From positions 744,001 to 808,000 of the forward strand of contig JAIOOU010000003.1 of the NCBI GenBank assembly GCA_021414245.1: a stretch of DNA of 64,000 nucleotides. Reading direction: 5' to 3'. Source of the DNA: Chloroflexota bacterium (GTDB taxonomy: Bacteria > Chloroflexota > Anaerolineae > Anaerolineales > Villigracilaceae). The notes below the pieces were generated by a model. It ran no database searches, was not told where the DNA came from, and saw only the letters and a program-made list of their open reading frames with translations. Positions within the stretch are counted from its first letter, which is position 1. Every line of letters begins with the position of its first letter. The position numbers were made by a program, and so were the translations under genes. Shown piece by piece: positions 1 to 7,540 of this stretch.

Positions 1-271
1 GGGTCTCGGGCTGCACATCGTAATGATTGTAGAGCAGCAGGGTGTAATCGCCGGTGCCTTTTAAGTATCCGTACACATAATTGGGCGCGCCGGCCACCTC
101 GATCTGGCGGGTCTCAAAGCCGGTTTGCTGCAACAATCGTTCGACCCAACCGGCGGTCTCGGGCATCATGCGCTTTTGTGCAGCCACACTCTCGAAACGG
201 CAGTACTCCGTGATCAGGCTTCTGAAATGATGCGACTGGTTCTCCAATTCTTTTTTCAGCTGCTCGTCCAT
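1..271 (-). CDS. M20-family metallopeptidase, N-terminal fragment
   Basis: The gene starts at 271 and runs off the left edge, so only the first 90 residues are visible. The start is supported by a GGAGGT ribosome site at 276-281. The segment LLLYNHYDVQP near the visible end is the first metal-binding block of M20/M25/M40 peptidases (His and Asp, the Asp followed by V-Q-P). Members are cytoplasmic zinc or cobalt exopeptidases that act on dipeptides or N-acylated amino acids. The second metal ligands and the dimerisation domain lie outside the window, so dipeptidase, deacylase and carboxypeptidase cannot be separated. The family call is well supported. Confidence 0.85.
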   Translation of the reverse strand, partial: MDEQLKKELENQSHHFRSLITEYCRFESVAAQKRMMPETAGWVERLLQQTGFETRQIEVAGAPNYVYGYLKGTGDYTLLLYNHYDVQPET

Positions 272-318
272 GCGGACCTCCGTGGAATGGTGTGCGGTTA
301 TTTTAACCTTTTGATGGA

Positions 319-1404
319 TTAATCCGTTTCCTTCCAGACCGGGTCGCGCAGGAGCAGCAGGACCACCAGCGCGCACAGGATCAGCCCGGGGATGCCGATG
401 CCGAAGGACATGACCATGCTGACCGGCGTGACCAGCGCGAGCATGTAGAAGGACATGGCCTGGTTGTTGAGCGCGTGCAGGTAGGCCGCTGTCCACACAC
501 CCTTTGATTTAAACACGGCGTAAGCCAGGAAGTACGAGAGGACGACCGTGTAGGCCGTCATCAGGAGCGGACCGAGGATCGGCTGGCCGGGGTAGTTGTA
601 ACCCATCCAGATGATCGGCCAGTGCCAGATGCCCCAGATGATGCCCAGCAGTCCCACGCCGCGCACGCGCCCGAGGTGGACCAGCTCAGCCTGCAGGTAA
701 CCGCGCCAGCCGTATTCCTCGCCAAAGGTGATGATCAACCCGAGGAACGGGCCGATGATGACCGCGTTCAGAAAGGTCGAGGCCAGCAGCGCGGCAGGCG
801 GGACGGCGGCTGCCGCTCCGGGCGGGAACATCTTGGTGATATCGGCCAGGGTGCCCAGCTTAAAGACGTAGTTCAACAGGGTCTGCAGGCCGTAGAACAA
901 TGCCATGCCCAGGCCGTACAGCATCCATAGGCGGAACCTGCCGAAGGCCAGGCCCCCGGTAAAGGATCCCGCCCCGCCGCGCCAGCGCAAGACCAGCAGC
1001 AGGAGCAGACCCAGCAGGCTGAAGATCAGCAGCGAACCGCTCAGGGTAACGGTCAGGTCCGGCTGCATGAGCGCCGCAACGGCCGCGGCCAGGTAGGCAG
1101 CGGTCATCAGGAAATAAAAATAGACGAACCAGCGCGAGAGGGCGCGGTCCGTCTTGTAATAAAGCGGGCTGTCCTTAAAGAAGAACACCCCGAGCAGCAG
1201 GGCGGCAAAGGCGGGCATGAGCATCTGGACCTGCAACAGCAGGGTGGCGGCCGGGTTTTTCAGGCCGCCTTGCAGATACAAGGCCAGGTCGATCAGCCAG
1301 GCCAGCCCGAACGATAATGCGATGAAGGCCCAAACCTGCGGCCAGCGGACCGCGCGCGGCGCGGGGATGGCCGGGTCGGGTTGTGAAGCATAGGATTGTG
1401 TCAT
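319..1404 (-). CDS. CPBP family intramembrane glutamic protease
   Basis: 361-residue polytopic membrane protein with about eight hydrophobic segments. The CPBP (CAAX protease and bacteriocin-processing, formerly Abi) motifs are all present: EEYGWRG with Glu229-Glu230 and Arg234, IWHWPI with His261, and a late HALNN with His and Asn near residue 310. In this family the glutamates activate water for cleavage within the membrane. Bacterial members process peptides or give bacteriocin self-immunity, but the substrate here is unknown. An AGGAG ribosome site precedes the ATG. It lies 52 bases downstream of the lipoprotein gene at 1457-1879 on the same strand and may share its transcript. Confidence 0.88.
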   Translation of the reverse strand: MTQSYASQPDPAIPAPRAVRWPQVWAFIALSFGLAWLIDLALYLQGGLKNPAATLLLQVQMLMPAFAALLLGVFFFKDSPLYYKTDRALSRWFVYFYFLMTAAYLAAAVAALMQPDLTVTLSGSLLIFSLLGLLLLLVLRWRGGAGSFTGGLAFGRFRLWMLYGLGMALFYGLQTLLNYVFKLGTLADITKMFPPGAAAAVPPAALLASTFLNAVIIGPFLGLIITFGEEYGWRGYLQAELVHLGRVRGVGLLGIIWGIWHWPIIWMGYNYPGQPILGPLLMTAYTVVLSYFLAYAVFKSKGVWTAAYLHALNNQAMSFYMLALVTPVSMVMSFGIGIPGLILCALVVLLLLRDPVWKETD

Positions 1405-1456
1405 GGGATACTCCTTGAATGGTTCCTGATGTTTGCGATCATGAGGAGGGGGCGAA

Positions 1457-1879
1457 TCACTTCACCACCAGCACATAGTCCTTTTCGCCAGTCTGCCCGA
1501 TGACCATGGTCGAGAAACACGAGAAGGAGACTGTGAAAGTGAATGTCCCTTTTTCTTCCGGGACGCCGCTGATTTTTGCGCCATCGACGTGATCCACGAA
1601 AACAAGTTCAAGACCTGCGGGGAGCGTTCCGCTTGAAATGGCCGCATTATTCACCGGTGTGGCGTTATCACTCACGCGGATCTCGGCCTCGTAATCCGCG
1701 CCAACCTGCGCATCCGGCAGGGACCCGGGTTCGATCTTGAGCGAAATGAGGGAAGGCGTAAAAATATAGTTGAACGTGGGCGTCGGCACGGCGCGGGCGC
1801 CGTACGTACAAGCCGTGGACAGGATCAGCACGGTCAGCGCGGACAGAATCCGCACGAGCCGATTCAAAACCCCGCGCAT
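1457..1879 (-). CDS. lipoprotein with putative Ig-like domain
   Basis: 140 residues. The N-terminus is a lipoprotein signal: basic residues, a hydrophobic stretch and LILSTAC with Cys24 as lipid site. The rest has the pattern of the putative Ig (He_PIG) fold: IEPGSLPDAQVG at the start, TLPAGLEL in the middle and SGVPEEKGTFTFTV at the end. Such domains are surface beta-sandwich adhesin or spacer modules. The ATG overlaps the stop codon of the upstream membrane-protein gene (TAATG), so the two are translationally coupled and probably work together. The exact role is unknown. Confidence 0.72.
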   Translation of the reverse strand: MRGVLNRLVRILSALTVLILSTACTYGARAVPTPTFNYIFTPSLISLKIEPGSLPDAQVGADYEAEIRVSDNATPVNNAAISSGTLPAGLELVFVDHVDGAKISGVPEEKGTFTFTVSFSCFSTMVIGQTGEKDYVLVVK

Positions 1880-2502
1880 TATTTACCGCCTTTGCTCTTG
1901 AACATTTCCGCCACGCTCTTTCCATACTGGCGGGCATGTTGATAGACGGCGGCCCAGTGCCATTCGTTGAACAGGGCGCTGCGTTTGATGGCGACATAAC
2001 AGAACAGGGCGGACACGATCAGGATCAGCAAGGACCCCAGTGAAACCCCGCGCATCGCCATGACCGCGACCTGCTGCAGCGCGAGCAGCAGCAGCGCCAG
2101 GCTGATGTTGTTGAGCATGATGCTGATGGCCTTGAAATTGTCGATGTGGCGCGCCAGCTCGAGGTTGTTGTGGCGGACCACGCTGAAGAGCGTCTGGCGG
2201 TCGTTGATGGTGAAGTCGATGGCCATGCCCTTGTGCTTTTCGCGGAATTCCTTCATGGCCTTGGTTTCGGCATGGAACTTGTTGACCAGGTAATACCAGC
2301 GGATCGCGAACGAGTCCATCAGCTGGCCGGCGACGTAGGCCGCCACCACCCAGAGCAGGGTGCTGCCGAGGTCCACGTTCAGGCGGGTCAGGTCGAGGCT
2401 GGGGAGGTTGACCGCCGCCAGAAACCGGTTGAGGACCAGGATGTACAGCACCCCGGGGACGGTGTAGGAAAAGAAATCGTACAAGCCAAATGTGATCGAC
2501 AT
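1879..2502 (-). CDS. membrane protein of unknown function
   Basis: 207 residues. I do not recognise the family. There are hydrophobic segments near residues 15-30 (YTVPGVLYILVL), 48-62, 130-150 (SLALLLLALQQVAVMAM) and 155-170. A charged loop of about 60 residues lies between the second and third, so four membrane spans with a large soluble loop is likely. The C-terminus is basic. Its stop overlaps the start of the downstream lipoprotein, which suggests a two-component envelope unit. A ribosome-site-like GGAG (gagcaaatc spacing) precedes the ATG. Confidence 0.65.
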   Translation of the reverse strand: MSITFGLYDFFSYTVPGVLYILVLNRFLAAVNLPSLDLTRLNVDLGSTLLWVVAAYVAGQLMDSFAIRWYYLVNKFHAETKAMKEFREKHKGMAIDFTINDRQTLFSVVRHNNLELARHIDNFKAISIMLNNISLALLLLALQQVAVMAMRGVSLGSLLILIVSALFCYVAIKRSALFNEWHWAAVYQHARQYGKSVAEMFKSKGGK

Positions 2503-2570
2503 GATTTGCTCCTGGTTACTTTCGGATACCTCGTGCCCGCGCCACCCCGGTTCTCCCCTAATCCACGATT

Positions 2571-2933
2571 TTATATGGGCAGGCTGCGGACGCGGACCCT
2601 TTGCTCTGTGACGCTCAATATCGCGCCCTTCTGCAAAGCTGTGGATTGTTGGTTAATAACGCTGAAAAGATGACGGGTAATGTTTGCGGCCCGCATATCT
2701 TTAAGTCGAAAGATGATCACGCTGGGTAAATTCCCGCCGCTGGCCGCCAATAATTCCCCGAAGTCCAGATCATGAGTCAGCAGGATGCTTTCTTCCTGAC
2801 GGGCTTTTTCAAGGATATCCCCGTCGGTCATGCGGTGCAGACCTTCATCACGCAGGTGGGCGGCCTCATATCCTTTTTGGCGCAACTCGTCCACTACGAG
2901 CGGTGAGATGCCCATATCCGCAAGGAATTTCAT
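2571..2933 (-). CDS. DUF5615 PIN-like toxin
   Basis: 120 residues. The opening MKFLADMGISP and the block ILLTHDLDFGELLA are characteristic of DUF5615, a PIN-like (VapC-related) nuclease fold: acidic residue at Asp6 and an Asp-x-Asp-Phe block near 55. The family is predicted to cleave RNA as the toxin of a toxin-antitoxin pair. The ATG overlaps the upstream DUF433 gene by four bases (ATGA), the usual order of antitoxin then toxin. The assignment rests on the motif and the partner. Confidence 0.85.
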   Translation of the reverse strand: MKFLADMGISPLVVDELRQKGYEAAHLRDEGLHRMTDGDILEKARQEESILLTHDLDFGELLAASGGNLPSVIIFRLKDMRAANITRHLFSVINQQSTALQKGAILSVTEQRVRVRSLPI

Positions 2934-3166
2934 GGAGCGGGCATCTCCAGGGCCTGTACGGTCTCATCGGCCAGCCAGGCTGCGTATTGCAGGGACTGGC
3001 GAATGTCCTCTTCTTCGAGATAGGGATGTTCCTTGATGATCTCCGCATGCGTCATGCCGTTGGAGATCAGGTTGAGAATTAACGAAACGGTCATGCGCAT
3101 GCCGCGGATGCAGGCCCGCCCTCCCATGATATTGGAATTAAAAGTGATGCGATCAAATTGTGTCAT
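2930..3166 (-). CDS. DUF433 antitoxin-like DNA-binding protein
   Basis: 78 residues. The sequence RITFNSNIMGGRACIRGMR followed by an alpha-helical region with YLEEEDIRQSLQYAAWLA matches DUF433 (VapB-like, winged helix-turn-helix). Such proteins neutralise an adjacent PIN or DUF5615 toxin and repress the operon. The stop overlaps the toxin start by four bases, giving coupled translation. Typical family length is 70-80 residues, so the gene is complete. Confidence 0.85.
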   Translation of the reverse strand: MTQFDRITFNSNIMGGRACIRGMRMTVSLILNLISNGMTHAEIIKEHPYLEEEDIRQSLQYAAWLADETVQALEMPAP

Positions 3167-3260
3167 GGCTGTACTCCATTCTTTCCCGATTATAAATCAA
3201 GCGGCAGGCATGCCGGACACGGGCCGGCTTCGGGAGAGTTCGCCATCCCTCGCGTCCACG

Positions 3261-3521
3261 TTATGCTCCCGCGCGGACCAGTTTGACCTGTTTTGCATTT
3301 ACATCCACGGTATCCACCTTCCAGCCTGCATTGGACCATGCGCGTGTATTGCGGTGGTTGCCTTCGGTCCCATGATCCCACCAGCGCCGGTCTTCGTACG
3401 CGGACGCGGGCAGGCTGCTCTTCAAGATCGCTTCAATCTGCTTAAAAGACAGACTGACCTCCCTGCGGGTTGCAGGAAGGGCGAGCAGGTAGCTTTCAAG
3501 CGGCGTGTATTTTCCGGGCAT
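3261..3521 (-). CDS. DUF7662-type small protein
   Basis: 86 residues. The pattern YTPLESYLLAL, then VSLSFKQIEAIL, LPASAYEDRRWWDH and RAWSNAGWKVDTVDV is a family I know as a domain of unknown function (DUF7662 or similar), with an invariant Tyr-x-Pro-Leu start and a Trp-Trp pair. No biochemical role is established to my knowledge. It stands alone between two toxin-antitoxin pairs and has no clear Shine-Dalgarno site, so expression is uncertain. It could be an accessory of the local defence genes, but nothing in the sequence proves that. Confidence 0.7.
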   Translation of the reverse strand: MPGKYTPLESYLLALPATRREVSLSFKQIEAILKSSLPASAYEDRRWWDHGTEGNHRNTRAWSNAGWKVDTVDVNAKQVKLVRAGA

Positions 3522-3561
3522 GGTATGGCGTTTCTTGGTTGAAGCTGCTCAATTTCCCCCG

Positions 3562-3792
3562 TTATTTGGCGGCTTTGATAAATTCCTCGGCTGAGACTTT
3601 TGCCTGTTTGAGAATGCTGTTCAATGTGCCGATCGCCACTTCGTTGTGCATGGGGACAACACAGCCGGCGCTTCCTTCAGGTGTCGACTTTTTCATGACG
3701 ACATGGCTTCCGCGCTGGCGGGCTTGAACGAAGCCCAATTTCTCCAATGCGCGGATAATTTCCCTGCCTGAAAGATGCGGCAAATCAGGCAT
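3562..3792 (-). CDS. hicA: HicA-type mRNA interferase toxin
   Basis: 76 residues with the HicA double-stranded RNA-binding-like fold: SGREIIRALEKLGF, the catalytic histidine in RQRGSHVVMKK, and the VPMHNEVAIGTLNSILKQA helix. HicA cleaves mRNA and tmRNA and is held inactive by HicB. The start overlaps the end of hicB by eight bases, so order and coupling are antitoxin first. Length is typical of the family. Confidence 0.9.
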   Translation of the reverse strand: MPDLPHLSGREIIRALEKLGFVQARQRGSHVVMKKSTPEGSAGCVVPMHNEVAIGTLNSILKQAKVSAEEFIKAAK

Positions 3793-3994
3793 AGGTGGCT
3801 ACATCAAATGTGGTCAGGATGGGATGTGTTGTCTCCGGCATGGGAAATTCCTCCAGATACAATTCGGTGGCTTCTTTTAAGTTGGCGATGGCTTCTTCAA
3901 CGGTTTGCCCCTGGCTGACCGTGCCGATTTCGGGGCAATCTGCCACATACCAGTTTTTTTCCTTGTGAATGACAGCGGTAAAGGTTCGAGTCAT
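3785..3994 (-). CDS. hicB: HicB-type antitoxin
   Basis: 69 residues from the ATG at 3994. This start is preferred because AGGAG lies at 4001-4005 with good spacing; a longer reading to 4075 has no ribosome site. The sequence FTAVIHKEKNWYVADCPE, then TVEEAIANLKEATELYLEE is the HicB partial RNase H-like fold. It lacks a C-terminal DNA-binding domain (the family often has one), so autorepression may be weak or need the complex. Directly overlaps hicA. Confidence 0.9.
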   Translation of the reverse strand: MTRTFTAVIHKEKNWYVADCPEIGTVSQGQTVEEAIANLKEATELYLEEFPMPETTHPILTTFDVATYA

Positions 3995-4369
3995 GTTGAT
4001 CTCCTGTTTGTTGATTGAATTATACCGTTCATCCCATTGCAGACGCTGCCCCCCAGCAGGGAGAGTCAATCTCAATTTGGGAATAATTTGGTGTTTTCAT
4101 TCCTGCATTATCCTGCCCTCCCCAAAATTCCGTGCCTTTCGGCATTTGGGGGAGGTGTCCAAAGGACGGAGGGGGCATGTCTGGATTCTACCTCTCAACC
4201 CCACCCGCCCTCGCGGGCACCCTCCCCAAATCCAATGGATTTGGGGAGGGACGGGGTAGGGCATTTTACAACTCTCCCTTAAACACCCCTCCGCTGGTCG
4301 CACCTTCGGGGGCAGGTGTCCGCTTGGCGGGCGGAGGGAGGGCCGGGGTGGGGTGTAGTATTTTCATCT
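3995..4369. repeat. gene-free spacer with clustered GC-rich inverted repeats
   Basis: No gene is supported here. A perfect palindrome has 14-base arms at 4220-4233 and 4237-4250 (ccctccccaaatcc with a 3-base loop). An imperfect copy of the same theme occupies about 4116-4156 (cctccccaaaa ... tttgggggagg). A third pairing, cctccgc at about 4289 with gcggagg at about 4331, lies at the right. The translated fragments on both strands are low-complexity by-products. The region resembles a decayed dispersed palindromic element. It may also act as a terminator for the kinase gene that ends at 4370. Confidence 0.65.
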
Positions 4370-5431
4370 TCAGCTCAACGACTCAAAATCAAAGTCAATG
4401 AAGGGCAGGCCGTGATCGATGCGGGGTTTGCGGTCTTGCATGAAGGCCGCGATCCACTGGTGACCGTCGTTGGTGACGTCGAAGCCGGGGACTTGTCGGA
4501 AGCGTTCGAGGTCCCAGTGCCGGCTGCCTTCGATCTGGAAGTCACGATGGACCACGGCATACAGTTCCAGTTCGCGCAGCTTGAGAAAGGCGGGGATCTC
4601 CTTCAGCCAGGCCGGGGACAGGCTGTACTCCTGACGGTAGCCGCGCAGAAAATGGGTCATGAAATCGCGCGTGAAGGCGGCGCTATCGGGGTAGCCCAGG
4701 TCCGCGGCATCCATGGAGATGTAGAAGAGCACGACGGCGATGTCGTTGATGTACCAGCTGTAGGCGCAGTCGTCGAAGTCGAAGAGGGTCAGCGTCCCAT
4801 CCTCGTCGATGAAGAAGTTGTTTTGATGGGCGTCCTGATGGACCAGCCCGTAGCCAGCCGGGTCGGTAGGCAGGGACCGGAAGTGCTCCATCAGCGTTTC
4901 GTGCGCCTCGCGGGCGCGGACCTCCGCCGCGGGCAGGTACTGCTCGATAAAGTTCAAGCTGACGTCGTTCCATTCGGGCCGCCGCCAGGCTGGGACCGGT
5001 TGATAACCCACTGCAAGGGCGTGCATTTTGCCGAGCAGCCGGCCGTAAGCTTCGTAGCGTGCGGGTGTCCAGCCGGCCAGCCACGGTTGTTGACCCTTGG
5101 CCTTGACAAAGGCGGTGACCAAAAACTGTCCGCCGAGTCCGTCGTCGATGGCTTCGACCAGCTCACCGCTTAAAGAAGGAACCGCGCGCGCCACGGACAC
5201 GCCGCCGCGTGCCAGGTGGTTGATCCAATCCACTTCGCCCTGAATGAGGGCTTCACTGCGGCGCAGGCTGTGACCGATGCGCAGGATGAATCCGTGCCCG
5301 CCGCGCTCGAATTCGTAGATCAGGCTCTCGAAGGAGTCGAGCAGGCGGATCGCCCCGGGCGCGATGCCGTAGCGGCGCATGGCCTCGGGCAGGATGGCGT
5401 CGTGATATCGGTCAAGGATGAGCGGGTCCAT
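4370..5431 (-). CDS. aminoglycoside phosphotransferase-fold (APH) kinase
   Basis: 353 residues of the APH/choline-kinase fold. The Brenner motif HQDAHQNNF (His198, Asp200, Asn204) and the metal-binding LFDFDD (Asp218, Asp220) are intact. The N-lobe carries FILRIGH with the likely ATP lysine replaced by arginine context, as often seen in this broad group. Relatives phosphorylate homoserine, choline, fructosamine or antibiotics; nothing here fixes the substrate. An environmental small-molecule kinase is more likely than a resistance enzyme, given the lack of mobile elements. The downstream end abuts the repeat-rich spacer. Confidence 0.82.
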   Translation of the reverse strand: MDPLILDRYHDAILPEAMRRYGIAPGAIRLLDSFESLIYEFERGGHGFILRIGHSLRRSEALIQGEVDWINHLARGGVSVARAVPSLSGELVEAIDDGLGGQFLVTAFVKAKGQQPWLAGWTPARYEAYGRLLGKMHALAVGYQPVPAWRRPEWNDVSLNFIEQYLPAAEVRAREAHETLMEHFRSLPTDPAGYGLVHQDAHQNNFFIDEDGTLTLFDFDDCAYSWYINDIAVVLFYISMDAADLGYPDSAAFTRDFMTHFLRGYRQEYSLSPAWLKEIPAFLKLRELELYAVVHRDFQIEGSRHWDLERFRQVPGFDVTNDGHQWIAAFMQDRKPRIDHGLPFIDFDFESLS

Positions 5432-5549
5432 GCGGGGTGTGCTCCTCGGGGATGCGGGTTTGCGAACTATCGAACAGGTGGCGCTGAATTGCTTAAATTA
5501 ACCAGCGGCATTCGCAAATTGAATTAATGGGAACATCCAAAAACTAAAT

Positions 5550-6233
5550 CTACACACTACCGAACTTTCTATTTAAAAACTCCTGGTGCTCAACATCTGT
5601 TTTTCTGGAGATTTGGTAACGGGTACATTCTATTCTACCTACACAAAATTGCATCCGATTCGTCGTAATCACATCCTCCTGGAAGGTGTTGATGTGATTT
5701 GCCAGTTGGTCCAGATAAAAAACATTTTTGGGTATCTCGGTCTTGAATTCGGCGCTGCCAGTGAATACCACCACGGAATGAATATGTTCTTTCGGAATGA
5801 AATCCAGCAACTTCTGAATGGCTTTAATGTGCCTGTAATTTTGCCGCAAAGGGTTGGGAAATTTGTGTTTCATGCGGTAAATCACCTGTGTCCAATGCGG
5901 TGACCTCTCTTCGGCAAATAACCAACCCGAATAATCCTTGGTCTCAATGACAAATACCCCTTTTGTGGAAATCAGGATGTGATCAATTTGTGTTGTGCCG
6001 TCTCCAAAGGGGATCGTGATGTTATTCAATAAATGATAATTTGGAGTATTGAAATGTCGGATGATTTTCCTCAGAACCTGGGCTTCCCCAATATTGCCGT
6101 TGGATGGAAAAACCCTGGCGTAAATTCTTCTGGAAGGGAATATTTTATTTAGAAAAAGGAGAACTAAAACCAAAAAACCAATGAGACCGACAAATATGAT
6201 CAAGAAAACAAAAGCGAGGGTGATCAAGTTCAT
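5550..6233 (-). CDS. membrane-anchored NERD-domain protein
   Basis: 227 residues. A single membrane helix spans about residues 5-30. The NERD domain (nuclease-related) follows: NIGEAQVLRKIIRHF, then TQIDHILISTKGVFVIETKDYSGW with the Asp and Glu-x-Lys of a PD-(D/E)xK-like core. NERD proteins are predicted nucleases, often near defence genes. The 106-aa membrane protein gene lies just upstream, 7 bases away, so the two form a likely operon. Confidence 0.82.
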   Translation of the reverse strand: MNLITLAFVFLIIFVGLIGFLVLVLLFLNKIFPSRRIYARVFPSNGNIGEAQVLRKIIRHFNTPNYHLLNNITIPFGDGTTQIDHILISTKGVFVIETKDYSGWLFAEERSPHWTQVIYRMKHKFPNPLRQNYRHIKAIQKLLDFIPKEHIHSVVVFTGSAEFKTEIPKNVFYLDQLANHINTFQEDVITTNRMQFCVGRIECTRYQISRKTDVEHQEFLNRKFGSV

Positions 6234-6240
6234 TGAACAG

Positions 6241-6561
6241 CTACCGGGGAATTCTCATGAGAATAAATCTTCCCACCACCATTAGCAGGGATATGAATAA
6301 CAACCCGTTGACTATCAATAAAGGCAGTTGCAGGAATCCTATCTTTTCTGCCGGAGTACGAGTAACGGCAATTGCGATCTGGCCGAAGCCGCCGAATGCC
6401 AAACCTAAAATACTCCAATCGGCAACCTGCCCGAATTTCTTCATGGGTTTTTTTGAAATGATGGCGGCAATAAAGAGGACTGCGCTGCCAACTATGCTAA
6501 ATGTTGCCAAAATATCATCTATAAAAAGCCCAATTAGTGCAAAGATGTTAAGTAACTCCAT
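6241..6561 (-). CDS. small integral membrane protein
   Basis: 106 residues from the ATG at 6561, chosen because GGAGG lies just upstream at about 6570; a longer reading to 6654 has no ribosome site. Three hydrophobic segments are visible (LNIFALIGLFIDDILATFSIVG split by a short turn, WSILGLAFGGFGQIAIAV, LLIVNGLLFISLLMVVGRFI). No recognised family. It is followed after 7 bases by the NERD-domain gene, and the pair may act together at the membrane. Confidence 0.6.
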   Translation of the reverse strand: MELLNIFALIGLFIDDILATFSIVGSAVLFIAAIISKKPMKKFGQVADWSILGLAFGGFGQIAIAVTRTPAEKIGFLQLPLLIVNGLLFISLLMVVGRFILMRIPR

Positions 6562-6657
6562 AATGTTTCCTCCTGATTTTTTTATCAGATACGCAAAATC
6601 CATTCTCGCCAAAAATGTTGGCCTCGGCCTGCTGGACAGCTTTGATCCGTGCAAGTC

Positions 6658-6849
6658 TTACTCTGGCGAATCGCCCGCGTACATGCGCTTCATGAGCAGG
6701 GCTTGCGGGTGACCGGGGTGCTGCTCGAGCACGACATGGATCAAGGCCAGCGCCAGCGGGGTCTTGTCGTAGGAATAGATGCGATGCGCCAGATCCAGGA
6801 TCATGTTGACAGGGACCGTGCATTGCAGGTCTTCGGGGCTATTGGTCAT
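6658..6849 (-). CDS. small hypothetical protein
   Basis: 63 residues with AGGAG about six bases before the ATG, which supports it as a real gene. The second half (PLALALIHVVLEQHPGHPQALLMKRMY) reads like one TPR-type helix pair: alternating small and large residues, then a P-x-x-P-x-A turn. No function can be assigned. It follows the defence-like block by about 80 bases and may be unrelated to it. Confidence 0.55.
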   Translation of the reverse strand: MTNSPEDLQCTVPVNMILDLAHRIYSYDKTPLALALIHVVLEQHPGHPQALLMKRMYAGDSPE

Positions 6850-6931
6850 GGTTTATCTCCTTGGCTATTTCTTCCTGCGCTTTTTATACATGGGCAGGAA
6901 GGCGGCGATCAATGTGATAACTTTATGCTAG

Positions 6932-7507
6932 CTACGAGGCCCATCCCTGATAGCCCAGTGACATGGGTAAAATTCTTGTTGTGATATATGCAGCTATGGG
7001 GACCCAAATATTGTCTTTTGGAAAACAAGCACATAAATTAGTTGAAGTTTTTTGCACATCCCCAATCAACTCATGCTTTGTCCCCACGTCGGCGCCCAGT
7101 TTTCTCAATTCGCCAAATACAGAAAGTTTAGCTCCTTCGTCCAGATCAAGTTCGGATCTTGTGGGATGTAATGTTTCATGCTTTTCAAAGCTGTTTTTCG
7201 GAATTGCCTGCTTGAGTTCAATATAGAATTTCCCCAAATCGTCTGGCGTCGGCAGAATACTAAGTCGCAAACCATGTTTGAGTCTTCCGAAGGTGTTGAA
7301 TTCTTTCTGAACCTCCAGCGTTCTTATATCCCTCTCGTGATTGATGAAGATTGCATAGGCAATAAGAATATCTATTTTTTCATCCGTTACATGAAAAGGA
7401 ATAATCTTGCCGAGAGAAACCTTCCTGCTGGTGGTTTGGCTTTGATAGCTCTCCTCTGGTCGTTTTCGAACAGTGATCGACCCAAGCGTTATAACCTCTT
7501 CATCCAT
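6932..7507 (-). CDS. unknown protein at the end of the defence-like operon
   Basis: 191 residues from the ATG at 7507, preferred over a GTG at 7516 because GGGAG sits seven bases before the ATG. I recognise no domain. The sequence is soluble and mixed alpha/beta. It has a central helix-rich stretch (LDLDEGAKLSVFGELRKLGADVG) and a hydrophobic C-terminal block (NIWVPIAAYITTRILP) that could be one membrane or buried helix. The gene begins only 33 bases after the Res gene on the same strand, so it is the last member of the six-gene block and may be its accessory or effector. Confidence 0.6.
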   Translation of the reverse strand: MDEEVITLGSITVRKRPEESYQSQTTSRKVSLGKIIPFHVTDEKIDILIAYAIFINHERDIRTLEVQKEFNTFGRLKHGLRLSILPTPDDLGKFYIELKQAIPKNSFEKHETLHPTRSELDLDEGAKLSVFGELRKLGADVGTKHELIGDVQKTSTNLCACFPKDNIWVPIAAYITTRILPMSLGYQGWAS

Positions 7508-7540
7508 TGTTATCACTCCCTCTCACGAACTTATAACAGA

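Noticed and set aside
4316..5173. 285-residue open frame opposite the APH-like kinase
   Set aside because: Antisense to a gene with intact catalytic motifs and starts in a repeat region.
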